Assembly: GCA_026874595.1 (NCBI GenBank)
Contig: CM049309.1
Span: 51,930,079 to 51,994,078, forward strand
DNA from: Sipunculus nudus
Lineage: Eukaryota; Annelida; Sipuncula; Golfingiida; Sipunculidae
DNA length: 64,000 nucleotides
Reading direction: 5' to 3'
Positions 36,849 through 47,700 of the stretch are shown one piece after another (the first letter of the stretch is position 1; the number at the start of each line of letters is the position of its first letter). The notes below the pieces were generated by a model. The model was not told the DNA's origin. It did not search any database and saw only the letters and a program-made list of their open reading frames with translations. Position numbers and translations under genes: made by a program.

Positions 36849-39800
36849 CTGCAACAAGGAATAAACAGATCATGTAATATATGTACCAGTACAGGTAGGC
36901 ACCACAAACCAACTTAATGATTGCAAAAATTCTAAAACTGACTGTAATATTATGAGACACAAAATACGAGACTCATATATTCCGCTACACCGGAAGTTCT
37001 TTATTATCGCCCACCTGTATGATCTATGTGCCGCCAACTTGATATCATTAAATGGTGGCAGCGGTAAAGTGATTTTCACTGGTTACGGACACAAAAAAAA
37101 AAACAGTCCCAATCTCTGGTTTAGAATGCCTGACACTAAGAACTGCTGCCTCAAACAAAATTGGCGTGTTTTGCCTGCTTGGTAGGACATTGTCTGCTTG
37201 TCAACGCTGTGCTAATGCACTGGATGGTCAACACATCGCCGGCTGACAGAGACACTGGTTTGTAAGTTGCTGCTTTTCCATGAACTGAACCCAAATTTCC
37301 CAGGCATAAACGTATGGAAGATTGCCCAATAACCATTTTGCTGTGTTTAACCCATATATCTTAACAATGTCGGCTAGAATGCCTGAAATGGACTGGAAAC
37401 ATGAACCCCTCTCTGAGGCATTCAAGGCCTTCAAGGCCAGAATGACCCTGTATCTGGAGGATATAGACATTACTGACCAGGCAAAACAAGCCACCAAAAT
37501 AAAGATAGCCCTTGGTGATGAGGGTATGCGGCGTATTTTGGTTTCTGGATTAACTGAGGCTCAGCAAAAGTGCCCAGACCACATATGGACCCTAATAGAA
37601 GGCCAGGTAGATGCTACAGTTAAAATAAATTTCCGTGTGCACCGGCTGGAATTTTCCCACATGAGACAAAAACCCAATGAAAACATTACTGATTTTGTGT
37701 CCAGACTTCGAGAAAAAGCCACCAAATGTGAATTTGATCAAACTGAGCAGAATGAACGCCTCATTGAAATGATCATTCTATCCACACCCTTCGAGGAATT
37801 CCGAAAAGAACTGTTATCAAAGGAAAAAGGACATCTGATTAAAGATGTGATTGAAAGAGGACGCGAATATGAGGCCTTACAGGCATCCCAAGCTTCCCTC
37901 CAATCAATGGGCGCACTTGGGGCTGCTAATGTGGATGCTATAACGACATCAAGACCATGCAGGAATTGCAACCTACATCACCCACCCAGATCATGCCCCG
38001 CTTACTATGATGAATGCAGGGCCTGCGGTGCCAAAGGACACTGGAAAAAGTGCTGTCGGAAATCCAGGACAATTGACCAATCAAACTTCAGGGGAAGACG
38101 TAGACCAGAAAACCCCCAAAGACAATTCAGAAAACCAGAAGGTAAAAGGCCACATACACACAACAAAGCTCAAAATGAACTTGTAATTGATGAATCAGAT
38201 GAAGAGACATACACAAAATCATTCTACACTATTACAATCAATTCACTTACACGTCAAGAAGCATTTGCAACTGTCTTAACTAAACATGATAATCCCAAGG
38301 TACGTGGCAAGCTACAAGCAAAGATTGATACTGGTGCCAATGGTAATACTCTGCCATTACGTACTTTTCGACAAATGTTTGGCAACATGCCAGTACACAA
38401 GGTAGTGAACCCAGAACCAGGGGTAAACCTCACCTCATACAGTGGTGACAGCATTGAATGTCTTGGATCACTAAAGCTGTACATTTGTAAAGAAAGCCAG
38501 ATGAAATTCCAGCATCACAAATTCTTTGTTGTTAATGTCACTGGTCCAGTCATAATCGGACTACCAACTTGTGAACAACTTGACCTTGTCAAACTTCAGC
38601 TTGATACCATCATGAACAATGACCATAAAAAATGTACACAAGAACCAATAAACATGAAACCACATGATATTATCACAACAATGGCTGACCAACCAGACAT
38701 CTCTATGTCCACCAAGACCTGTGGCCAGACACCTGGCAAACCACCTCCTGGAATAAAGTTTAATAGTGTACAGGACATCAAAGACTGGTTCCCAGATTGT
38801 TTTGACGGAATTGGGTCTTTCCATGGCGAAGAAACACTACATCTCAAACCTGACGCAGAACCATTCATAGACCCCCCAAGAAAGTGTTCCATACACTTGA
38901 AGCCAAGAATACAAGCCGAACTCAACAAGATGGAAAGTCAGGGCATTATACATAAGGTAACCCAGCATACAGATTGGTGCTCCTCCCTTACATGTGCTGT
39001 AAAAAAAGACGGCAGCCTACGGCTTTGTCTAGACCCACAAAAGCTTAACCAAGCTCTTAAAAGATGCCCGCACAAAATACCTACCATTGAGGAAATCACA
39101 CCAAGATTCACAAATGCGAAGTACTTCACAAAGCTAGATGCAAAGGCGGGTTACTGGAGTGTTAAACTAGCCAAAGACTCGCAAGAGCTAACTACATTCA
39201 GAACACCATTTGGCCGATACTGTTTCGATCGGCTACCGTTTGGCCTGTGTGTAAGCCAAGACATTTTTCAGCAGCACATGGACAGGATTATAGAACAGTG
39301 TAACGGTTGTGTGGGCATCAGTGATGACATTGTAATCTTTGGAGAAACAGAAAAGCAACACGATAAACACCTCGCTAACTTCATGAGCATCGCCCGCCAA
39401 GAAGGTCTTATGCTGAACTCTAACAAATGTGTTGTGAAACAAAACCAAATATCCTTTTTTGGAAGACTTTATACAGACAAGGGTGTTTATCCAGACCCAA
39501 AGAAAACAGAAGATATCATCAAAATGCCTACCCCTCAAGATAAACAGGATCTGCAACGTTTTCTGGGCATGGTAACCTTCCTATCAAACCACATCCCAAA
39601 CTTCTCAAACCACACAGCCATACTCAGAAACTTACTGCCAAAGGACACTCCATTCGAATGGGGGGAGGAACACCAACACAGTTTCAATCACATTAAAGAG
39701 CTGGTAGCTACCAACTTGTGTCTGCGGTACTACGACCCAAACGAACCTGTGACTCTCGAGGTGGATGCCTCGATGAAGGGTTTAGGAGCAGCATTGCTGC

Positions 39801-42800
39801 AGCCAAGTGGCCCAGTTGCTTTTGCCAGTAAAGCACTATCACAAACCCAAGCGAACTATAGTAACCTAGAGAGAGAATGCCTTGCAGTAATTCATGGTGT
39901 TCAGAGATTTCATCACTTTCTCTATGGCCGCCAGTTTACTATTACCTCTGACCACAAGCCCCTCGAAATGATTTTGCGAAAACCATTACACTCTGCACCA
40001 CCGAGGCTACAACGAATGCTCACACAAGTTCAGGGTTATAACTTTGATATTGTATATCAACCAGGTAGCCAGATGCTTTTATCAGACACTCTTTCAAGGC
40101 TCCCCAACATGGAAAATGTAGAGGAAGTTCTTATTGACACCCAAGTAGACAATATCAACATAACTCTCATGAACTTCTCACAGAACAAACAGTGTGAGAT
40201 ACGCACAGAAACGAGCAAAGACCCTATATTTGAGGGGCTATCACAAGTAATCCATTCAGGATGGCCAGAAAAGGTCAAGGAGCTCCCATCAGACCTTAGG
40301 GAATTCTGGGGCTATAGGGATGAATTAGCTATTGAAAATGGAATTATTTTCAAAGGACGACAAGTCCTCATACCAAAGCCACTGAGGCCAGATATCCTGG
40401 CTCAGTTACATGAGGGGCACCAGGGCATAGAAAAAACCAGGCGACTCGCCAGGGAAAGTGTATTTTGGCCCCGGATAAATGCGGACATTGAAAAACTCTG
40501 CAAACAGTGCCTGCTGTGCCAGGAATATCAACCAAGGCAAGCTAAAGAACCGATGGAGATGCATGAGAGGCCCAACAGGCCTTGGATCAAATTAGGTACA
40601 GACCTGTTTGACATTGGAACCAAAACCTTCCTCATTATATCAGACTACTATAGTCGCTACCCTGTAGTCAAACAGCTGAGCTCCACCACAACCGCTGCGG
40701 TCGTAAAAGCCACAAAGGAAACTTTCAGCCTCCTGGGAGTGCCCCGCGAAATCATATCTGATAATGGCCCACAATTTCTATCAGAATACAACAAGTTCTG
40801 CTCCCGTTGGGGGATTACACATACCACGTGTAGCCCTCGACACCCACAGTCAAATGGGTTCATCGAAAGACAAATCCGGTACATAAAACCAATCATTCGT
40901 AAATGTATTCAAGCCAGTGGAGACGTTGACCTGGCCCTCCTCAATGTGAGAGCCACACCATTAGATGCATCGTTACCTAGTCCAGCTGAACTTATGTTTG
41001 GCAGACCAATACCTACAGCAATACCAAGCCACTCCGAAAAGCCATCAAATGAGGAGTACAAAGAGCACATTGACAAAGCGGTACTTCAGCAAAAGAAATA
41101 TGGTGACCAACACACCAAAGCCCTACTGCCCCTGCTCACTGGGCAACCTGTTCGTATCCTGAATGCCGAAACACATAGATGGTCCCCTGGACAAATCGTC
41201 TCACAGACAGATGATCGCTCTTATACTGTATTATCAGAGAGGGGAAATGTAATCACCAGGAATCGCAGTCACTTGCGACCGACATCAACATGCCCCATTG
41301 ACATGGCATGTGATGCTCCTACAACAGAGCCGCGCCAGGATGAACCACCAATAATCAACAACATGGAGCCCGCTAAAGACAGCCCTCCTGCCAAACCATT
41401 GACTCCTCACCAGAACTTACCACGTGAAAGGAAATCGCGTTATGGCCGGTCCATACGCGCCCCATTACGTTACCAAGAGGATAACTTGTAAATTACGTTT
41501 CGCTAAGACTTTAGTAATGTTAATTACATTTTGCTAGGACTTTGATAAGACTTTTCGTTTTCCAAGAACGATACACTCTCGCAACGCAAAGATTCTGTTT
41601 CCTAAGTTTTCTGCATAACATGTTTAACTTGATGCTCGGTGCTTGCTATAATTCTCAAAGATGAGACGGGGGATGTAATATTATGAGACACAAAATACGA
41701 GACTCATATATTCCGCTACACCGGAAGTTCTTTATTATCGCCCACCTGTATGATCTATGTGCCGCCAACTTGATATCATTAAACTGACATTAAAAGTTTA
41801 ACTGATATTAAATTATGTTATATGCTTAATAATCTCTGAGTCACATAGCTCAGCTGTATATAGAAAATTATGTTGATTTTTTTGTCAGTATAAACAAATT
41901 TCAGGACCTACATGTGTTGATGGGTCTATGTGTATATGACAAAATGTGTAACATGATGCACCTAAATCTTGAAACAGTGACAGTTCAAACAGTGGGAATA
42001 GTATTCCAATTTTCAGAATGCATAGCACTGTAACCTGTTTAATGGTGTCTTCTGAGCCAAGGAAATAAACTGAATGGATCTTTCACAGAAAACCAGTATT
42101 TAAACAGATTAGACTAAATACATGAAAAAAAACATGCATATACGAAAGCATGGGCAGACACATCTGCCATAATGTATATTCATTTTTTCAAAAGTTTAGG
42201 ATGCAACCTAGGGTAGTTTTAAAAGGATCATGATGTGAAATTGGGTTCTGTTTGAAGGTATTATACACTTTTTTTTCACAAACATTTTTAGGTAAAAAAG
42301 GGGGACATGCTTGCCCCAATCCAAAATTGCAAACTTGGAAAGGTTAAACACAGATACATGTACACTAAAATTCTGTATTCATGTACAACCCAAAATACTT
42401 TTTACACACTGCATTGGAAATAATTCTATTTTAGTACAAGCTTATATCCATGTGAGTACCCTGTACAAAATGACATTCCCATACCCTTTCAAGTATTAAA
42501 TTCATATTTTAAACATTAATACCACCTGTTCATACCTGCATGTTCCATACAGCAAATGTCCATCTTTATGAAGCTGATATGCTAACTCCAGCTGATGATT
42601 ATTCATAAGTTCTTCATTTATAACAACAAGAAGTGGCTTCTTGGCTCCTAAAGTTTCCAAAACACTGCCAGCACCTTCAAAAACAAATTGAACAAATTTC
42701 AAAGACTTTCAAGGTCCAGTTGTAGAAATTTCAAGGAACCTATTTCCTGACTGATCAGATGCCATGACCACACTGAAGAAGATAGAAATATGCTATATTT

Positions 42801-45800
42801 TAATAAAAGAATAATATGCTTAAAAGGGGAACTGAAAATAGATGCACCTCTACAACAAAATTCCATCGCATTTAAGGACAAGGTGTCAGCTTTTAAGGAT
42901 TTAAAAGGCTCTGGAATGATTTTAAATTCAAACACAGGTTTTCCAGGAGGTGTACACATCTTAAAATTATTCCTAGTTGAAATATGTTTCTGTTATCATC
43001 ATCTGTCTCATTATTCTCACAATTTGAACTATTGATCAGCATGATCCAATAACACATAAATCCAGAGGACACACTGGAAGCAGGAAAAAAACTACCGGTA
43101 TTCATTTATTATTGATATAATGGAAAACTAGATTCCAGCAAACTGTCAAACAGGACATTTTGTGTGTCAAGCAATATGATGGAACGTGGAACAAATAATA
43201 TATGTCCTGCAGTCTATAATTAAGAGCAGTCATTTTCACAAGTGGAGAGGGATACCACAGGAAAAAGCTTTGCTTCTCTCTCATTGTTAATTTCTGTTTG
43301 GCTCAAAACTGAATTAAATCAGGAAAAGGCCACATATATAAAAAGAAATAGCTCACACTATGAAGCAGACAATTTAAACAGTAAGTTGTAACATCTCTTT
43401 TAACCCTAAACATGTCTTTTTAGCATACCTGCATGACTAATGACAAGATCCGCATTCTGAATATCTTCTGCGATGGATGGTTTATATCTGAAAAACTCTA
43501 TGCTGACTCCACAGATCTTGGATGCTTCTGGCTCAAAATCCCCGGCACCTATTTGTAATTTCAGGAGTTTACATCCTTGTTTCCTTAACACCTGTTAAAA
43601 AAAAATAAATGTGAATTAAGAATTGTGTATTAAAACTCTTCTGGTCTAAGAATGGCACACTGTTACAAGCTGATGTTTTTCCAGAATTATTCATGGTCTG
43701 ACTTTGAAAATCATTTTAACCAAATGGTAAATATTAAATTCATTTTATTTAAAAATTAAAACACTTTTTTTAAAGACAAAACTAAATATAGTGACTGGTG
43801 GCACTGGTAGCAACCCAAGAGTCACTACTTAACCCTAATACAGGTAGTCTCCCAAGTGATATTTCTTGTGGCATGTATTTGGGGTTATTTTCCTACCTAG
43901 AATTAGTTTTTGTCTTTATTTCCTGTCACATTTTTTCTTTAAAATTCTGTGGCTTTAATTCCCATCCAAATGTGTGACTTTTTCCTCGACCTGTTTTCCT
44001 ACAATCATTTCAAATAATGTATTAACCTGTCATTTTCTCTGGATATAGTCCTTTCATTTTGTTTTAAAATCATTTAGTTTTAGTTTTACAGTAATCAACA
44101 TAATGCTTATCCAACAAGTTCAGAAAACAATTTTAAAAAATCTCAGTTTTTTCACAGACAACACAAGTCATAAAGTAAACTTGACTAGAATGGCTTTGTT
44201 TTGCCCCTGCAAAAACAGATACATTGGTCTCCCCCCTATAGGCCATCCCAAAACATTAGGGATAAAATATGCACTAACTCAAATCAATGACTTTAGATTT
44301 TAGCAGATTTGACCTTGAAGATGATGGTCAATGTCACCACTTTTTGAACTCCTCTGGGATTTTTGCAGAAAGAAATGGTGTGTCAAATTTGAAGAAAAAA
44401 CCTTGGTAGGAACAATTTGTGTACCAAAATGTGAAATACTTCAAAAGTTATGGGGTTCACAAAAATTTTAATTTCGGCAGATTTGACTTGAAGATGAAAG
44501 TCAAGGTCACTGGTTTTTGAATTCATCTGAGATTTTGGTAAATTAGTGTTCCAAATTTTGGAGGAAAATATTGAGCCCTTCAAAAGTTATCATGTTAACC
44601 AGATATCCTATACATGCTGACAGATGATGACAGATGATGGCACTGAAAACATGTCTCCCCTGGAGGGGGGAGTGGGAGACATAAATATGGGCAGCTGACA
44701 TGTAACTACAGGTATCCTCGTATTCACAGAGGCATGGATAAAGTGAGGCATGGAGTTCCTTCTAATGTCACAGCCCTCCGAATTGGTATCCCAAGTTGCA
44801 CAGATCTATGAACAAAACTAAACAATCATTTTAGATGACACAACCGTCAGGTGTACAAGAAATGGTGTACTAGATCTATGGACATGCAAAATCTCAGGCC
44901 GACCTGTCTTACCACTCCTGAGATAAATGCAAAAATTGTATTTTACAAGTACATGATTGAAGGTGGCACCACCTGTCTTGAGTATGAGAAAACTATTAGA
45001 GCCGGGTTCCGCCGATATTCAAGTAAGCCGCAGTGAGCAGTAATTTACAATTTAATATGCCCCCAAAAAATTTTCAGGTTTTGTTCTTTTTTTTTTTTCT
45101 TGTCACTGATAAAAAACAGTGTGATGCTTAAGTAGGAAAGTGTTGGCTTATGAAACCACCAGGATAAACAATATTTGATATTTAACCACAAACTAGTTAA
45201 ATGTATAATGAATGCAATATATCTCATGTAATATAAATAACCTGCTTAAATAAAATGGGTGCTTTGTAACATCGTCAAATGAATACTTTCAGGTCAATTT
45301 AAGCCAGCTGACATTTTGCAAGCCGAGTCAAGCTACTCAACTTACTACAAAAGTCACCTGTCTTTTTGTCCAAGTCAGCCGCATTTGTGTGGCTTACTGG
45401 GCTTAGGACTCTAGAAGCTATCCAAGGTGCATGGACAAACAAAATTTAAGACCTTAAAGGAGCCCAATCACCATTAAAGCATGTTGAAATAACACGAAAA
45501 ATAGCCTCTTCCCTTTAAAATGAATTGGTACCTGCCAAACTATTGCCCTGAAACCATTGCTTACTCTGGTAAACGAGTGTTAAAAACAGTGGACTTGGCG
45601 CGATCACAGGTGTAAACATAAACACAGCGCATGCATCGCCAGGCTACAACATGTGTCAATCTGGAGATTCCCTGACTGACTTGGCCCAAAAAATTAAATA
45701 CATGTTCCTGCTGGCATAAACATCACTTGTTGCGGCTCACAATCGGGTCTCTGGTCACGCCGATTGTGTTGGTCAACAAAGACACCTGGACTGTGTTTAC

Positions 45801-47259
45801 CAACACGCAGAGCCATAACAAGGTGCTAAACTGCCATATGCGAGATACTGAGCCTGTGTGCTGATATGTTTTTGCTGGTAAACTTTTGTATAAAGCAAAA
45901 CTGAACTGTTAGTGTGGAAGAGTAGGCATAATATTGCTCCTGATTATGTCCCTTTAACATTGAACAACTCCCTGAGATATGTGTGATAAAAACCAAAAAC
46001 AGACTTACAGAAGAATGCCAGATGAAACTGACTGCAGGTTGCACCACCAGCCTTGTATACAAGAAAAACCACCCCAAGATCTATGGACATGCAAATTTTA
46101 AGGTGGATACATCAAACCACTTCTGAGATAAATGCTTGGATGTATTTTACAAATATATGATTGTAGGTGGCGCCAAAAGTCTTGTGTACAACAAATCTAC
46201 CCAAGATGGATCTACATGCACAATTTCCAGCCAATACACCAAACCACTCCTGTGATATGTATGATTTTGGCCAAAACAGAGGCACAGATATGGACATCAC
46301 GCAAAAATGATTTAAGGTGGCACCATAAGTCTTGTTTACACAATATTTAAGCAATCCAAGAAATCTATGGAAATGCACAAATTCAGGTTGATATGTTTAA
46401 CCACTCATGAGATAAATGTATTCTACAAATATACAATCATTTTAGGTCTTGTGTAAAAGAAGGATGAACATTAAAAATTTCAGGGTGATATGCTAAACCA
46501 CTCCTGAGAAGAGGGCATCCATGATTATGTATTCTACGAGAACAGGATGGTAAATGGTGCCACCTGTCTGATCAATGACAGCTATCCTAGACGGATAAAA
46601 GTGCAACATTTCAGGCTGATATATCCATCGAGGATCCACTCCTGAGGATGACGAGATATGTGCAATTTTCAATAACACAGATTTATGGATGGATGCTTTG
46701 AAGGTGGCGCCACCATGTTATTATCATGTTGCTCTTGATCATTTAAATTCAAATTTTATTGACAACCTATAGTTAGAAAGGTAAAAAGAAATCACCCATC
46801 CATACTGATTACTGATAAAAGTGTCTGAGAAACATTCCTTTTTTTTGCCTTTTTGCTTTATATTTGTATTTTAAATATATGATTAAATTATAGGTAATTA
46901 ATTACTAAATTAGCATGTTATATCCATATTGAATTAATTATGACTTTTAATAATAGATACATGTAATGCTCCCAGACTGGTTTTACTTCACATTTAGCTG
47001 AAATGAATAATAAAATCAAAACGACATAAGGCTGAATCAAAGACCATATTTAAGCTCATCACAATTTCTTATACTATCGCCCACTATAGTTAATTTAGAA
47101 TTATTGTAATACGATTTTACTTTGCTTTTAGAAACACAAGTATTCATTAATAAGAAAAACAGATTGTTTTACTTTTACCTTACAAATTCTATCGGTGCAA
47201 AGTGTTTTTATCAAGCTGTCAAATTTTGTTGTTCCTACTGTCACAAATATCGTCTGCAT
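36737..47259 (-). CDS. ALG13: ALG13, catalytic subunit of UDP-GlcNAc transferase (4 exons, complete)
   Basis: Four exons (47179-47259, 43429-43591, 42536-42674, 36737-36848) splice with matching phase into 164 codons plus TAA, the length of the short human ALG13 isoform. Visible landmarks: N-terminal [10 protein letters not shown], the ADLVISHAG motif followed by [26 protein letters not shown], and a C-terminal [13 protein letters not shown]. Family knowledge: ALG13 is the soluble catalytic half of the heterodimer with membrane protein ALG14, adding the second GlcNAc to dolichol-PP-GlcNAc on the cytosolic face of the ER. HAG and the NN-HQ-E motif belong to the GT28-type UDP-GlcNAc site. No OTU or Tudor extension of the long vertebrate isoform is seen. 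A Ty3/Gypsy element occupies the last intron in antisense. The gene diverges from the RNF111-like gene and converges with the POGZ-like gene. Confidence 0.93.
36943..37052 (+). repeat. 5' LTR (110 bp)
   Basis: Begins TGTAATATTATGAGACACAA and ends GATATCATTAAA, the last base touching the PBS-like TGG. Base-for-base identical to the 3' LTR. Unusually short. TTTATT at 37000-37005 reads AATAAA on the opposite strand. Confidence 0.93.
37053..37064 (+). other. Primer-binding site candidate
   Basis: TGGTGGCAGCGG begins immediately after the LTR, as expected for a tRNA 3'-end complement (TGG pairs with CCA). I could not assign the tRNA. Confidence 0.55.
37322..41491 (+). CDS. Gag-Pol polyprotein of the Ty3/Gypsy element
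   Basis: Open for 1389 codons with no internal stop or frameshift; Gag and Pol are fused in one frame. Approximate domains by residue: Gag 20-200; a zinc-knuckle region 211-246 including [14 protein letters not shown]; aspartic protease near 335-345 (IDTGANGN); reverse transcriptase 520-700 with LPFGLCVSQ and an ISDD box in place of the usual YxDD; RNase H 805-900 ([13 protein letters not shown]); integrase zinc-binding HHCC 1030-1065; integrase core about 1085-1185 with D, SDNGPQF and a Glu 35 residues after that Asp. Start: 37322 is the first ATG; another at residue 16 ([10 protein letters not shown]) is equally plausible. All catalytic residues I can check are present, so the copy may encode functional enzymes. 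Confidence 0.95.
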   Translation: MPNNHFAVFNPYILTMSARMPEMDWKHEPLSEAFKAFKARMTLYLEDIDITDQAKQATKIKIALGDEGMRRILVSGLTEAQQKCPDHIWTLIEGQVDATVKINFRVHRLEFSHMRQKPNENITDFVSRLREKATKCEFDQTEQNERLIEMIILSTPFEEFRKELLSKEKGHLIKDVIERGREYEALQASQASLQSMGALGAANVDAITTSRPCRNCNLHHPPRSCPAYYDECRACGAKGHWKKCCRKSRTIDQSNFRGRRRPENPQRQFRKPEGKRPHTHNKAQNELVIDESDEETYTKSFYTITINSLTRQEAFATVLTKHDNPKVRGKLQAKIDTGANGNTLPLRTFRQMFGNMPVHKVVNPEPGVNLTSYSGDSIECLGSLKLYICKESQMKFQHHKFFVVNVTGPVIIGLPTCEQLDLVKLQLDTIMNNDHKKCTQEPINMKPHDIITTMADQPDISMSTKTCGQTPGKPPPGIKFNSVQDIKDWFPDCFDGIGSFHGEETLHLKPDAEPFIDPPRKCSIHLKPRIQAELNKMESQGIIHKVTQHTDWCSSLTCAVKKDGSLRLCLDPQKLNQALKRCPHKIPTIEEITPRFTNAKYFTKLDAKAGYWSVKLAKDSQELTTFRTPFGRYCFDRLPFGLCVSQDIFQQHMDRIIEQCNGCVGISDDIVIFGETEKQHDKHLANFMSIARQEGLMLNSNKCVVKQNQISFFGRLYTDKGVYPDPKKTEDIIKMPTPQDKQDLQRFLGMVTFLSNHIPNFSNHTAILRNLLPKDTPFEWGEEHQHSFNHIKELVATNLCLRYYDPNEPVTLEVDASMKGLGAALLQPSGPVAFASKALSQTQANYSNLERECLAVIHGVQRFHHFLYGRQFTITSDHKPLEMILRKPLHSAPPRLQRMLTQVQGYNFDIVYQPGSQMLLSDTLSRLPNMENVEEVLIDTQVDNINITLMNFSQNKQCEIRTETSKDPIFEGLSQVIHSGWPEKVKELPSDLREFWGYRDELAIENGIIFKGRQVLIPKPLRPDILAQLHEGHQGIEKTRRLARESVFWPRINADIEKLCKQCLLCQEYQPRQAKEPMEMHERPNRPWIKLGTDLFDIGTKTFLIISDYYSRYPVVKQLSSTTTAAVVKATKETFSLLGVPREIISDNGPQFLSEYNKFCSRWGITHTTCSPRHPQSNGFIERQIRYIKPIIRKCIQASGDVDLALLNVRATPLDASLPSPAELMFGRPIPTAIPSHSEKPSNEEYKEHIDKAVLQQKKYGDQHTKALLPLLTGQPVRILNAETHRWSPGQIVSQTDDRSYTVLSERGNVITRNRSHLRPTSTCPIDMACDAPTTEPRQDEPPIINNMEPAKDSPPAKPLTPHQNLPRERKSRYGRSIRAPLRYQEDNL
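41657..41673 (+). other. Polypurine tract candidate
   Basis: AAAGATGAGACGGGGGA lies directly before the 3' LTR; purine-rich with two pyrimidine interruptions. Confidence 0.6.
41674..41783 (+). repeat. 3' LTR (110 bp)
   Basis: Identical to the 5' LTR over all 110 positions, followed by CTGAC, the duplicated target. TTTATT at 41731-41736 reads AATAAA on the ALG13 strand. Confidence 0.93.
42536..42674 (-). CDS. ALG13: ALG13 exon 3
   Basis: Acceptor TTTTTGAAG, donor TGCAG|GTATGA. It encodes [40 protein letters not shown] and TC, the conserved sugar-nucleotide-binding half. Confidence 0.95.
43429..43591 (-). CDS. ALG13: ALG13 exon 2
   Basis: Acceptor TTTTAACAG, donor GCAG|GTATGC. It carries [20 protein letters not shown] and [17 protein letters not shown] and leaves one base of a Gly codon. 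Confidence 0.95.
44280..44680. repeat. Two-copy ~170-bp repeat in ALG13 intron 1
   Basis: GCAGATTTGACCTTGAAGAT and GCAGATTTGACTTGAAGATG begin two parallel units, each followed by GTCA--GTCAC and CTGGGATTTTTG/CTGAGATTTTGG. The tail is rich in GATGATGACA and G runs. Confidence 0.6.
46000..46716. repeat. Diverged tandem array with GGTGGCGCCACC
   Basis: Units of about 130-170 bp share CATGCA-ATTT-CAGG, ACCACTCCTGAGATAAATG, TTCTACAAATATA and GGTGGCGCCA. A perfect palindrome GGTGGCGCCACC is at 46703-46714; a related unit is at 44.87-45.0 kb. It fills ALG13 intron 1. Confidence 0.7.
47179..47259 (-). CDS. ALG13: ALG13 exon 1
   Basis: ATG at 47259-47257. Encodes [20 protein letters not shown] and ends DRICK at AAG|GTAAAAG; 27 codons, phase 0. 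The start matches the family N terminus, where Met is 3-4 residues before FVTVGTT. Confidence 0.93.
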
Positions 47260-47700
47260 TTCATTTGACAGCACAGCCCCGCAGTAAATTTTAATTTTGA
47301 CAGTATCTCCTGACCAAGAATATGATATTAATTATTATTCATATTGTCATTAATAAGACCTATTAAAAATGTGTTTATATGAGTAATTAAAGAAGAAAAT
47401 TATAGCAAAAAGTAGGAAATTCGGAAATTCTTTTCTGTATGACCCGCTCTGACCCTTCACTGCGTAGCGTAACCTCATCAGAGTACTGAGTAGATCCTGT
47501 TTTGTTTGGCATAGCCAACTCGACCTTTTATTCCACGAATTGTGAGGCCGTGGAAGCTCAAGGCTGACAGGTAATATCCCCCGATCGTCCTTTATAAGTT
47601 ACATTTGACAATGTCATGATTGCCTCGGTTAACGGATGCATTATATGGTACAAATACCAAGGAAATCGGGAATAAATGGCCAACTGTCATCTAATTTTCC
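47260..47700. promoter_or_regulatory. Probable divergent promoter between ALG13 and the RNF111-like gene
   Basis: The sequence upstream of the ALG13 ATG is less AT-rich from 47.44 to 47.6 kb and contains GGCTGACAG|GTAATA at 47562-47576, which would serve as a + strand donor ending a non-coding first exon. No TATA box is convincing. Assignment to the RNF111-like gene is inference from orientation. Confidence 0.35.

Larger units (their letters stand above)
36943..41783 (+). mobile_element. Ty3/Gypsy LTR retrotransposon, full length
   Basis: A 4841-bp element bounded by identical 110-bp LTRs and a 5-bp target duplication CTGAC (36938-36942 and 41784-41788; up to AAACTGAC if shared A bases are counted). 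It contains a PBS-like site directly after the 5' LTR, a single open Gag-Pol frame, and a purine-rich tract before the 3' LTR. RT-RNase H-integrase order defines Ty3/Gypsy (Metaviridae). It lies antisense in the last ALG13 intron. No envelope frame follows Pol. Confidence 0.95.

Noticed and set aside
36685..36960. Antisense 91-codon frame at the ALG13 end
   Set aside because: Overlaps ALG13 exon 4 in another phase and crosses its splice site; the ALG13 frame fits the family.
42790..43035. 81-codon + strand frame in ALG13 intron 2
   Set aside because: No recognisable domain and no supporting exon borders; not enough for a gene.
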